Assembly: GCA_003535475.1 (NCBI GenBank)
Contig: DOHC01000245.1
Coordinates: 1-5,781 of the forward strand
DNA length: 5,781 nucleotides
From: Nitrospiraceae bacterium
Lineage (GTDB): Bacteria > Nitrospirota > Thermodesulfovibrionia > Thermodesulfovibrionales > UBA1546
Reading direction: 5' to 3'
Below the pieces are notes generated by a model that saw only the letters and a program-made list of their open reading frames with translations, did no database searches and was not told where the DNA came from. The position numbers and the translations under genes were made by a program. Below are positions 1 through 5,742 of this stretch, piece by piece. The number at the start of each line of letters is the position of its first letter. Within the stretch, counting starts at the first letter, position 1.

Positions 1-52
1 GGCTGTCTATGAACCACCAAAGAAGAGGATGAGTGTCTGTGACAAAGTTCAC
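1..52 (-). CDS. vapC: VapC-type PIN-domain toxin, N-terminal fragment (runs off the window)
   Basis: Only the first 17 codons are present; the rest lies beyond the window edge. Reading from a GTG at 52-50 on the minus strand gives (M)NFVTDTHPLLWWFIDS. This matches the start of PIN-domain VapC toxins, which typically open with a beta strand, then TDTH-A/P-L-W/L-W and a short loop. The Asp at residue 6 would be the first of the acidic metal-binding residues of the PIN ribonuclease fold. Family knowledge: VapC proteins are Mg-dependent RNases, often cutting tRNA or rRNA, and are held inactive by VapB. The GTG is the only start available, because the frame has a stop at 70-68 and no ATG between. 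It begins 7 bases after the antitoxin stop codon, the usual antitoxin-then-toxin order. No strong Shine-Dalgarno is seen right before it, so translational coupling to vapB is likely. The catalytic C-terminal residues cannot be checked here. Confidence 0.72.
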   Translation of the reverse strand, partial: MNFVTDTHPLLWWFIDS

Positions 53-59
53 AGAAGTT

Positions 60-275
60 TTAAATCCCTATTTTACTGTAAAGGGATTTCTTTGCAGAGG
101 AAATGTCCTTATCCGTAATGTCGATACCTTTGAGAATGCCTTTGAGTGATATAGTTTTTCTGCCGGTTGGAGTCAGCTTTTTAAGGACTGATAGCTTTAA
201 ACCCATGACCTCTTTCTCTATAGTCTCTATTTTATGGAGCATGTCAACTGTGTTTTTTGCGGTTGCCTGTTTCAT
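60..275 (-). CDS. VapB-like antitoxin of a type II toxin-antitoxin pair
   Basis: A 71-residue, highly charged, lysine-rich protein. Residues 8-34 look like an amphipathic helix or short coiled coil (IETIEKEVMGLKLSVLKKL). Residues 43-66 hold a segment of the type SLKGILKGIDITDKDISSAKKSL. This 'KGI-KG-I-I-DEDI--AKKSL' tail is familiar from small antitoxins encoded just before PIN-domain toxins, where the tail wraps the toxin active site. The start ATG (275-273) is supported by AAGGA about 10 bases upstream (plus-strand 286-290). The gene sits 7 bases before the vapC fragment, which is the strongest support for the function. The predicted role is to bind and neutralise VapC and, with it, repress its own promoter. 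I see no clear AbrB, ribbon-helix-helix or Phd DNA-binding motif, so the DNA-binding class is unknown. Overall assignment is by tail motif and context. Confidence 0.68.
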   Translation of the reverse strand: MKQATAKNTVDMLHKIETIEKEVMGLKLSVLKKLTPTGRKTISLKGILKGIDITDKDISSAKKSLYSKIGI

Positions 276-302
276 GGTCGTGATATCCTTCTTAAAAAGA
301 AT

Positions 303-342
303 CTTATAGTGAAAGGTATCACATAAAAACCTTTTTTGTCAA
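303..342 (-). promoter_or_regulatory. Putative vapBC promoter with overlapping inverted repeat
   Basis: On the minus strand a perfect -35 hexamer TTGACA (plus-strand 337-342) lies upstream of vapB. The -10 is ambiguous. GATACC at 320-315 has the right spacing (16) but matches TATAAT poorly, while TATAAG at 308-303 matches well but is 28 bases away. An inverted repeat AAAGGT (312-317) / ACCTTT (329-334), 11 bases apart, sits between the -35 and the TATAAG box. That is where a VapBC autorepression operator would be expected. The sites are visible; the regulatory role is inference. Confidence 0.35.
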
Positions 343-380
343 ACTTATAAGTACGCTTTAACACCCTGCTGTAAGATAGC

Positions 381-1163
381 TCAGACACCAAATAGTTCCT
401 CCATCTTCTTCCCTATATCCTTTGCTTCCATAAATGATGTTCCAATGAGAACGGCATCAATACCAGCTGATTCAAGGCTTAAGATATCATCACGGGTTTT
501 GATTCCGCTTTCGCTTACGACAATCTTCCCCGAAGGAATCTCTTTTTTTATCTCGAATGTGTTGTTAATGTCAATCTTCATTGTTTTAAGATTTCTGTTA
601 TTGATGCCGATTATGTCTGTGTCTATAAAAAGAGCCATCTCAAGTTCCTTCAAATCATGCACCTCAAATAAAACAGACAGGCCAAGTTCCTTTGCGAGAT
701 GAAGATATTCTCCCGCCTGATTTTTGTCGAGTATTGCGGAAATCAGGAGTATTGCATCTGCCTCGTTTGCCCTTGATTCATAAATCTGGTATTCGTCGAA
801 TATAAAATCTTTTCTGAGGAGCGGTATAGTGGTTATCGTTTTCACCGCTGAGATGAATTCAAGCCTGCCCTGAAAGAAATCCTCTTCTGTGAGCACTGAA
901 ATAGCATCTGCTTTTTTCTCATATATTGATGCGATTCCAAGAGGGTCAAAATCCTCTCTTATAACACCCTTTAAAGGCGATGCCTTTTTTATCTCTGCAA
1001 TGAGCTTTATTCTCCCAATATGATCCCGCTTTATTGCGCTTCTGAAATCCCTTGGTTTCCCTGCATCAGCAATCCTTGATTTAAGGCCTTTCAAAGGCAC
1101 GCCGGACTTTGCGATTCCAAGCCTTTCTCTCTTCTTTGAAACTATCTCATCTAAAATTCCCAT
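381..1163 (-). CDS. trpC: Indole-3-glycerol phosphate synthase
   Basis: A single-domain TIM-barrel enzyme of 260 residues, the normal length for monofunctional TrpC. It converts 1-(2-carboxyphenylamino)-1-deoxyribulose 5-phosphate to indole-3-glycerol phosphate with loss of CO2 and water, in cytoplasmic tryptophan biosynthesis. Signature segments are in order: AEIKKASPLKG (56-66), ISVLTEEDFFQG (88-99), LLRKDFIFDEYQIYE (115-129), LFEVHD (165-170), GINNRNLKT (186-194), VSESGI (216-221) and AVLIGTSFME (237-246). Catalytic and substrate-binding residues known from the family are all present: E57, K59, K118, E167, N188, R190, E218 and S219. There is no fused TrpF domain and no other trp gene in the window, so it is either isolated or at the edge of a dispersed pathway. 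The ATG start fits the usual 'hLD-I---K' N-terminus; no good Shine-Dalgarno is seen in front of it. It is transcribed divergently from murJ. Confidence 0.97.
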   Translation of the reverse strand: MGILDEIVSKKRERLGIAKSGVPLKGLKSRIADAGKPRDFRSAIKRDHIGRIKLIAEIKKASPLKGVIREDFDPLGIASIYEKKADAISVLTEEDFFQGRLEFISAVKTITTIPLLRKDFIFDEYQIYESRANEADAILLISAILDKNQAGEYLHLAKELGLSVLFEVHDLKELEMALFIDTDIIGINNRNLKTMKIDINNTFEIKKEIPSGKIVVSESGIKTRDDILSLESAGIDAVLIGTSFMEAKDIGKKMEELFGV

Positions 1164-1222
1164 GAAAGGATTTTAAAGAAACGGGCAGGTGTTTTGCAAA
1201 TGGATTTTTTAGAATAGTTTTT

Positions 1223-1231
1223 TGCTATAAT
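1223..1231 (+). promoter_or_regulatory. Extended -10 promoter for murJ
   Basis: TGcTATAAT is a perfect extended -10 element: TATAAT at 1226-1231, preceded by TG one base earlier. No convincing -35 hexamer lies 16-18 bases upstream, which is tolerated for extended -10 promoters. The predicted start of transcription is near 1237-1239, leaving a leader of roughly 60 bases before murJ at 1301. A TTCATGAA palindrome (1231-1238) overlaps the expected start point and could be an operator, but nothing else supports that. Confidence 0.55.
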
Positions 1232-1300
1232 TCATGAAATGATAAAAAGGCTTGTCTTTGCTCTTAGGTCAGGGCGGGTCAAGGGATAATAAACAACGGA

Positions 1301-2869
1301 ATGGACGAAAAAAGAAATATAACCAAAGCTGCCGGCATTATGTCCGCGGCGACATTTATCAGCCGTGTCCTCGGCTTTGTTAAAGACATGATTCTTGCAG
1401 TTTATTTCGGGGCCACGGGACTTTCAGACACCTTCTTTGTTGCGTTCAGGATTCCGAATCTTTTGAGGGAACTTTTTGCAGAGGGCTCAATGTCATCTGC
1501 GTTCATACCTGTTCTTACAGAGTATCAGGCTAAGAACGGTAAAGATGAGGCAAAAAGACTTGTAAGGGTTACATTTACTTTTATAACTATATTTGTCGGT
1601 TTAATCTGTCTGATCGGAGTTATATTTGCTCCCTCAATTGTTACAGCGATAGCGCCGGGTTTTTTAAATATGCCGGAGAAATTTTCCCTGACTGTTCTTC
1701 TCACGCGGGTAATGTTCCCCTTTCTTTTATTCATCAGTCTTGCGGCGCTTATTATGGGCGCATTAAATTCAAGGCGCGTATTTTTTATTCCGGCTTTGGC
1801 GCCGGCAATGCTTAATGTTTCAATAATAGTCACAGTTATATTGCTTGCTTCAAAAATGGAGCAGCCTATTATCGCAGTTGCAATAGGTGTTGCATTGGGA
1901 GGTTTTGCCCAGTTTGCATTTCAGATACCGTCTTTTTTAAAAAGCGGGTACAGCATTAAGCCGGAGTATGATTTAAGGCACCCGGGGCTTAAGAAAATGT
2001 CTATTCTTATGCTTCCCGCAACCATGGGGATGGCTGTTGCACAGATAAATATTTTTATAAGCACAATCCTTGCGTCATACCTTGCTGCGGGAAGCATCAC
2101 ATATCTATATTATTCGATGCGCCTTGTCCAGTTCCCTGTCGGCATATTCGGGGTTGCTATGGGGATGGCTGTATTGCCAACCTTGTCGGAACATGCGCTA
2201 AAAGGAGATTATGACAAACTTAGGGATGATTTCTCGTTTGCGCTGAGACTGCTCTTTTTCATAACGATTCCGGCAATGGCAGGGCTGATTGCGTTAAGAG
2301 AGCCAATTGTCAATATTCTTTTTCAGAGAGGAAAGTTTGATTATGCCGCAACAGCCGGAACTGCTGATGCGCTTCTGTTTTATTCCCTTGGCATATGGGC
2401 AATAGTCGGAGTCAGGATTGTGACTGCAAGTTTTTATTCCATGCAGGATACGAAAACGCCGATTAAAATTCTTGTGGTTACAGTAATGACAAATATTATC
2501 CTTAGCCTGGCGCTGATGGGGCCGTTAAAACACAGCGCCCTTGCTCTTGCAAATGCCCTTGCGTCAACTGTGAACTTTCTTCTTCTTTTTTATTTTCTGA
2601 GAAAAAAGCTGGAAAGACTTGGAGCAAAAAGGATCATTAAATCTTTCTTGAAGATATCTCTTGCCTCTCTTACAATGGGTGCCACAGGCTGGTTTTTACT
2701 TCACGGAGAACTATGGAAAGAAAGCGGCAGGAGCATGGAAAAGGCGGGTTACCTGTCGGGTGTTATAATACTGTGCTCTGCGCTTTATTTTTTTGTAAGT
2801 TATCTGCTTAAAAGTGAAGAATTGGAATATATTGTCGGGTTAGCGAGAAAGAAAATTCAGGAGAGATGA
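1301..2869 (+). CDS. murJ: Lipid II flippase MurJ (MOP/MviN family)
   Basis: An inner-membrane protein of 522 residues, typical for MurJ, with about 14 hydrophobic segments. It moves lipid-linked peptidoglycan precursor from the cytoplasmic to the periplasmic face. The N-terminal hallmark is clear: SRVLGFVKD (21-29), then DTFFVAFRIPNLLRELFAEG (43-62). Other family landmarks are YYSMRLVQFPVGIFGVAMG (270-288) with R274, LFQRGKFD (340-347), and FYSMQDTKTPIKI (378-390). Aligned by eye with E. coli MurJ, the cavity residues R18, D39, R52 and R270 correspond to R22, D43, R56 and R274. R24 is Lys28 (charge kept) and R53 is Glu57 (charge reversed). The start at 1301 matches the usual short polar N-terminus before TM1, but the ribosome site is weak (AGGG at 1282-1285 is far away). 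It is followed after 4 bases by the metallo-hydrolase gene, so they are probably co-transcribed. Confidence 0.96.
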   Translation: MDEKRNITKAAGIMSAATFISRVLGFVKDMILAVYFGATGLSDTFFVAFRIPNLLRELFAEGSMSSAFIPVLTEYQAKNGKDEAKRLVRVTFTFITIFVGLICLIGVIFAPSIVTAIAPGFLNMPEKFSLTVLLTRVMFPFLLFISLAALIMGALNSRRVFFIPALAPAMLNVSIIVTVILLASKMEQPIIAVAIGVALGGFAQFAFQIPSFLKSGYSIKPEYDLRHPGLKKMSILMLPATMGMAVAQINIFISTILASYLAAGSITYLYYSMRLVQFPVGIFGVAMGMAVLPTLSEHALKGDYDKLRDDFSFALRLLFFITIPAMAGLIALREPIVNILFQRGKFDYAATAGTADALLFYSLGIWAIVGVRIVTASFYSMQDTKTPIKILVVTVMTNIILSLALMGPLKHSALALANALASTVNFLLLFYFLRKKLERLGAKRIIKSFLKISLASLTMGATGWFLLHGELWKESGRSMEKAGYLSGVIILCSALYFFVSYLLKSEELEYIVGLARKKIQER

Positions 2870-2873
2870 AGAT

Positions 2874-3497
2874 ATGCTCATAAAAAGCCTTGTGGTAGGG
2901 CCGCTTGAAGTAAACTGCTTTATCATTGCAGATGATAACACAACAGAGGCGATGATTATAGATCCCGGAGACGAGCCTGACAGGATAATGGAAATCATAA
3001 AAGAAAATAACCTCAAGGTAAAATATATTGTATGCACCCACGCTCATTTTGACCATGTGGGGGCTGTTGCTGAGGTAAAAAGCGCAACAGGTGCAAAGGT
3101 AGTTATTCATAAAGATGAACTTGAGATTTACGAGGGCGCAAAAGATCAGGCTGCATTCTGGGGATATGAACTTGAACCATTGCCTGAGCCCGACATGTTT
3201 GTTAGCGAGGGAGATAAATTAGAGGTTGGAAGTTTAAAATTTGAGATCTTGCATACACCGGGGCACAGTCCGGGCGGTATATGCCTTTATGGCGCAGATG
3301 TTATATTTACAGGAGATACTTTGTTTGCAGGCTCTGTCGGCAGAACTGATTTTTATGGCGGAGATATGAAGAAACTCAAGGAGTCTTTTTTGAGATTGAT
3401 GTCGCTGCCTCAGGACACAAAGGTTTTTGCCGGGCACGGGCCTTTGTCCACAATAAGGCAGGAAAAGAAAAGTAATTTTTTTATGGAAGAGATTTGA
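2874..3497 (+). CDS. MBL-fold metallo-hydrolase, glyoxalase II-like
   Basis: A 207-residue stand-alone metallo-beta-lactamase domain, probably cytoplasmic (no signal peptide). The full dinuclear metal set is visible: HxHxDH as H56-H58-D60-H61 (THAHFDHVG), H131 in HTPGHSPGG (127-135), D148 in FTGDTLFAGSVGRTD (145-159), and H188 in FAGHGP (185-190). The GDTLF-GS-GRTDF stretch is typical of the hydroxyacylglutathione hydrolase-like (YcbL/GloB-related) group, which hydrolyses thioesters. At 207 residues it lacks the long C-terminal helical domain of classical glyoxalase II, so it is closer to the short YcbL type. The true substrate is unknown. AGGAG at 2859-2863, inside the end of murJ, lies 10 bases before the ATG, and the gap to murJ is 4 bases, suggesting an operon and possible translational coupling. 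Bases 3293-3317 recur exactly at the right edge of the window. Confidence 0.93.
   Translation: MLIKSLVVGPLEVNCFIIADDNTTEAMIIDPGDEPDRIMEIIKENNLKVKYIVCTHAHFDHVGAVAEVKSATGAKVVIHKDELEIYEGAKDQAAFWGYELEPLPEPDMFVSEGDKLEVGSLKFEILHTPGHSPGGICLYGADVIFTGDTLFAGSVGRTDFYGGDMKKLKESFLRLMSLPQDTKVFAGHGPLSTIRQEKKSNFFMEEI
3293..3317 (+). repeat. 25-bp direct repeat, copy inside the metallo-hydrolase gene
   Basis: This segment encodes ADVIFTGD of the metallo-hydrolase, including metal ligand D148. The same 25 bases occur, same orientation, at 5757-5781, with a mismatch directly upstream (G at 3292, A at 5756). In this copy it is ordinary coding sequence in a complete gene. Confidence 0.9.
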
Positions 3498-3594
3498 GGG
3501 GAAAAGGTTTAGTAACCATAATTAGTGAGATAGAACAACCATCCCCTAATTCCACGAACCAACAAACAAGCTCCGGCAAATTCTTCAATCCTTT
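3498..3594. other. Convergent intergenic region, no clear terminator
   Basis: The metallo-hydrolase gene (plus) and the PII-like gene (minus) end facing each other here. I looked for a bidirectional terminator and found only weak pairings: GGTT/AACC with a TAGT loop (3506-3517), AATTAG (3520-3525) with CTAATT (3546-3551), and AGGGGA (3497-3502) with TCCCCT (3542-3547). None is GC-rich and followed by a T run, so no intrinsic terminator is called. Confidence 0.5.
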
Positions 3595-3939
3595 TTAAAG
3601 AAGATTTTCAGGAATATATGTGCCTGCCTTAAGCACTGGAGTGACATACATAATACCCATTCCGGGGGTATCAAGTTTGCCTGCAAAATAAATAGCTTCA
3701 AACACCCTGTCGGTCATTTCCGTGGAAACTACAATGTTTATTACCTCTTTTTCGGACTCTACCGCAACCCCCAGCAGTCCGAGCCTTTCCCTGATGCCTG
3801 TTCCCCTCGCGTAGTGTATGGTTGCCCCCTGTATCCCCTCGTTTACCACAGCCTTTATGATGTCGTCGGCGGCTCCTTTTTGCACAATGCAGGTTATGAG
3901 ATTCAGATCCGTTAAAACGGTTATATTCTTTTTAGACAT
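3595..3939 (-). CDS. PII-family (GlnB/GlnK-like) signalling protein paired with DUF1538 transporter
   Basis: A 114-residue protein, the size of a PII subunit (trimer in the family). Order of elements: first beta strand NLITCIVQKG (13-22), helix ADDIIKAVVNEG (24-35), second strand GATIHYARGTGIRERLG (38-54) entering the T-loop, third strand EVINIVV (65-71), helix MTDRVFEAIYFAGK (75-88), then B-loop-like KLDTPGMGIMYVTPV (88-102). Family knowledge: PII proteins bind ATP/ADP and often 2-oxoglutarate, and bind transporters or enzymes through the T-loop. The T-loop region here contains no tyrosine equivalent to Y51, so GlnD-type uridylylation is unlikely. The B-loop reads DTPGMG instead of GDGKIF, so ligand preference may differ. 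The start chosen (3939) has AGGAGG 6 bases before the ATG and overlaps the upstream stop codon by 8 bp. A longer reading from 3969 adds a basic MRRKNKRRKT tail and lies further inside the upstream gene; I reject it. Inferred role: regulator of the adjacent membrane protein. Confidence 0.85.
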   Translation of the reverse strand: MSKKNITVLTDLNLITCIVQKGAADDIIKAVVNEGIQGATIHYARGTGIRERLGLLGVAVESEKEVINIVVSTEMTDRVFEAIYFAGKLDTPGMGIMYVTPVLKAGTYIPENLL

Positions 3940-5638
3940 AGTCTTCCTCCTTTTGTTTTTTCTTCTCAAAATAGCGAACGGTCAGTCCTATGGAAAGAAC
4001 CGATAAAATAGGGAAAACCGAGGCGAGGGCGAGAATGCCGAATCCGTCTGCGGCTCCGGTTGCATAGGCAAACCCCAGTCCCAACGCCAAGACCAAAGGG
4101 ACGGTTATAGGCCCTGTGGTAACGCCTGCGCTGTCCCAGCCCATATTTACATATTTTTCTTCGGATATAATCGTAAGGATAACGGCAATGGTGTATAGAG
4201 GCACTACAAGATACATCAGGGGTATGTCGAAAATGATTTTTAATACCCCGCAGGAAAGGCCAAGAGCTACCCCCATGCTGACCGAAATCATCACAAGCTT
4301 TTTCCTGAATGCGCCGTTCGTGATATTTTCAACAGTGAGCCCCAAGGCATTGAGCGCAGGTTCCGCAAGGGTCGCGCCGTAGCCCAGAAAAAATGCGAAC
4401 AAGAAACATACGGCAAGCCCTATAGACGCGCTGTATATTGGAGAGGATGCCACCGCCTCGATAGCGGAATAGGATGCAGGCACTATCGCTCCCACCTGAT
4501 TCCCAAGCGGTGATAGCCCATAGCTGAGGCCGAGATTGAATATGGACATGCCGATCAGACACAATGTTATGCCGTAAATTATTATTCCGCCCTGCTTTAT
4601 TTTTTCTTTTAGGATGATTTTTTGAACGATATATAAAAACAGCATCAGAGGGACTATCGCCCTGAAGGCGAGTATAATGCTTTGGATATAGGGAGCATCC
4701 ATCCATGACGCTGCGGTCGAGGCTTCAAACGTTTTTTTCATCTGCTCTACGGGGATTACGGCATTGAGTATAACTCCAAGAATCAGTACGGACATTACAG
4801 GAAATAGAGAGGCTAAAGTTACAAGGCCGAACCCCGGAATATTTTTAGTATGTTTGTGTTTTATAACTCCGGCCGTTCCTATGCCGAGAGAGAGGACAAG
4901 AGGCACGGTTACCGGCCCCGTAGTGACGGCGCCGCAGTCCCATGCCAACCCGATTATTCCGGAAAGGTTTTTATTGAAAAATGCGTATATTGTCAGGAAT
5001 AGAGTCGGAATAAGCGAAGCGAGTATAAGCGGCTTCAGGCTCCAGCCGTATATGAACATAAGAATACCCAAGAGCGTTGCAATGCCTACTCCTGCCGCAA
5101 CCGCCAGCACGGTCATGTCGGAGAATTGCGTCAGCATTGCATATAATAGAGGGGATTTTTCAGGCTCGACTATTTTGCCTGCTTCTTTCAGTATTCCGAT
5201 TGCCGGTTCCGCGAATGTCGCGCCTACGCCGAGAATAAAGGCAATAGTAAGAATTGCCGTTTTTTGCGCTTTCATTGGCAGGAAATAACCTATCGTTTCA
5301 CCGAACGGCATCAGGCCTACTTTCAACCCTTCCATAAAAAACATAAGACCCAAGATAACTCCTGCAAGCCCCATTGTGACGGAGAGGCCGTTGGAAACGG
5401 TATATTTCATTACGATAATTTGAAATAAGACAAGATATAAAGCGATGGGAATGACTACTTTAAATTGCTCGTTAAACCTGACCTTTACATAGGGATTCAG
5501 GATAGTCATTGCGTCTTTGAATGAATATTTTAATTTTTCTCTTCTCTGTTCCGGCGGAAGATTCAGTTTGTTATAACTGATATACCTATAATTTCTTGTT
5601 GTCTCTCGAATGTATTTGTCGTATTTAACAGTCTTCAT
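3932..5638 (-). CDS. DUF1538 family membrane protein, two-repeat (UmpA-UmpB fusion-like) putative cation/proton antiporter
   Basis: A 568-residue polytopic membrane protein with a hydrophilic, basic N-terminal region of about 57 residues and roughly 12-14 hydrophobic segments. It is an internal duplication. Repeat 1 has GLKVGLMPFGETIG (104-117), GATFAEP (139-145), WDCGAVTTGPVTVPLVL (233-249) and FGLVTLASLFPVMSVL (270-285). Repeat 2 has GLSYGLSPLGNQVG (370-383), GATLAEP (421-427), WDSAGVTTGPITVPLVL (501-517) and FGILALASVFPILSVL (533-548). Offsets of 263-282 residues show tandem domains. Each repeat carries one Glu (E144, E426) and one Asp (D234, D502) in hydrophobic, glycine-rich surroundings, good candidates for ion coupling. 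From memory, two-gene UmpA/UmpB DUF1538 proteins of Halomonas were reported as a Na+(Li+,K+)/H+ antiporter; here both halves are one chain. Substrate in this organism is unproven. The start ATG has GAAGG (plus-strand 5644-5648) five bases upstream. It is co-transcribed with the PII-like gene it overlaps. Confidence 0.88.
   Translation of the reverse strand: MKTVKYDKYIRETTRNYRYISYNKLNLPPEQRREKLKYSFKDAMTILNPYVKVRFNEQFKVVIPIALYLVLFQIIVMKYTVSNGLSVTMGLAGVILGLMFFMEGLKVGLMPFGETIGYFLPMKAQKTAILTIAFILGVGATFAEPAIGILKEAGKIVEPEKSPLLYAMLTQFSDMTVLAVAAGVGIATLLGILMFIYGWSLKPLILASLIPTLFLTIYAFFNKNLSGIIGLAWDCGAVTTGPVTVPLVLSLGIGTAGVIKHKHTKNIPGFGLVTLASLFPVMSVLILGVILNAVIPVEQMKKTFEASTAASWMDAPYIQSIILAFRAIVPLMLFLYIVQKIILKEKIKQGGIIIYGITLCLIGMSIFNLGLSYGLSPLGNQVGAIVPASYSAIEAVASSPIYSASIGLAVCFLFAFFLGYGATLAEPALNALGLTVENITNGAFRKKLVMISVSMGVALGLSCGVLKIIFDIPLMYLVVPLYTIAVILTIISEEKYVNMGWDSAGVTTGPITVPLVLALGLGFAYATGAADGFGILALASVFPILSVLSIGLTVRYFEKKKQKEEDYV
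3946..3951 (-). promoter_or_regulatory. Ribosome binding site deciding the PII-like start
   Basis: A perfect AGGAGG on the minus strand, 6 bases before the ATG at 3939-3937. It lies inside the last codons of the DUF1538 gene. It fixes the 114-residue start over the longer reading from 3969 and indicates efficient translation of the PII-like protein, possibly coupled to termination of the upstream gene. Confidence 0.85.
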
Positions 5639-5668
5639 GCAAGCCTTCGGTTGTAGAGATAGTTATAT

Positions 5669-5697
5669 AATATACTGTGAGAGAAATTATGAATCAA
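5669..5697 (-). promoter_or_regulatory. Sigma-70 promoter of the DUF1538-PII operon
   Basis: On the minus strand, TTGATT (-35; plus-strand 5692-5697) is followed after exactly 17 bases by TATATT (-10; 5669-5674), each close to consensus. Transcription would start around 5662, giving a short leader of about 24 bases before the ATG at 5638. The leader is too short for a riboswitch. Overlapping AT-rich hexamers downstream of the -10 (for example TATTAT) leave some uncertainty over its exact position. Confidence 0.65.
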
Positions 5698-5698
5698 A

Positions 5699-5734
5699 AC
5701 AGGTTATAAAAACAAGACAGGTTATAAAAACAAG
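5699..5734. repeat. Two perfect tandem copies of an 18-bp element upstream of the operon promoter
   Basis: ACAGGTTATAAAAACAAG occurs twice head to tail (5699-5716 and 5717-5734) with no mismatch. The array ends one base from the -35 box of the DUF1538-PII promoter. An 18-bp period is not two full helical turns (about 21 bp), so the copies are rotated relative to each other. Possible readings are paired activator sites, AT-rich UP-element-like DNA, or a recent slippage duplication. Confidence 0.9.
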
Positions 5735-5742
5735 CAAAATTT

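Noticed and set aside
1239..1289. A 16-codon reading frame (MIKRLVFALRSGRVKG) beginning at the predicted murJ transcription start
   Set aside because: It would be leaderless with no ribosome site, has no recognisable motif and no tryptophan or other regulatory codons, so chance is the simplest explanation.
1164..1300. Possible trp attenuator or leader for trpC
   Set aside because: No Trp-rich leader peptide, T-box features or terminator/antiterminator pair is seen on the minus strand of this 137-bp region; only weak promoter-like hexamers are present.
1525..1833. Open frame antisense to murJ (102 codons)
   Set aside because: It is a shadow of murJ with no family resemblance and no ribosome site worth noting.
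2808..3110. Minus-strand frames across the murJ/metallo-hydrolase junction
   Set aside because: They overlap two well-supported plus-strand genes and show no recognisable domain.
3498..3594. Bidirectional intrinsic terminator between the convergent genes
   Set aside because: The stems found are 4-6 bp with long loops or no T tract, too weak to call.
3940..3969. Ten-residue N-terminal extension (MRRKNKRRKT) of the PII-like protein
   Set aside because: The ATG at 3939 has a perfect AGGAGG at ideal spacing and gives the normal PII N-terminus. The extension is just the overlapping end of the DUF1538 gene in another frame.
4764..5288. Long plus-strand open frame (174 codons) opposite the DUF1538 gene, with others at 4116-4382 and 4329-4706
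   Set aside because: Composition follows from the transporter's codons on the other strand. The DUF1538 reading has clear family motifs, and these have none.
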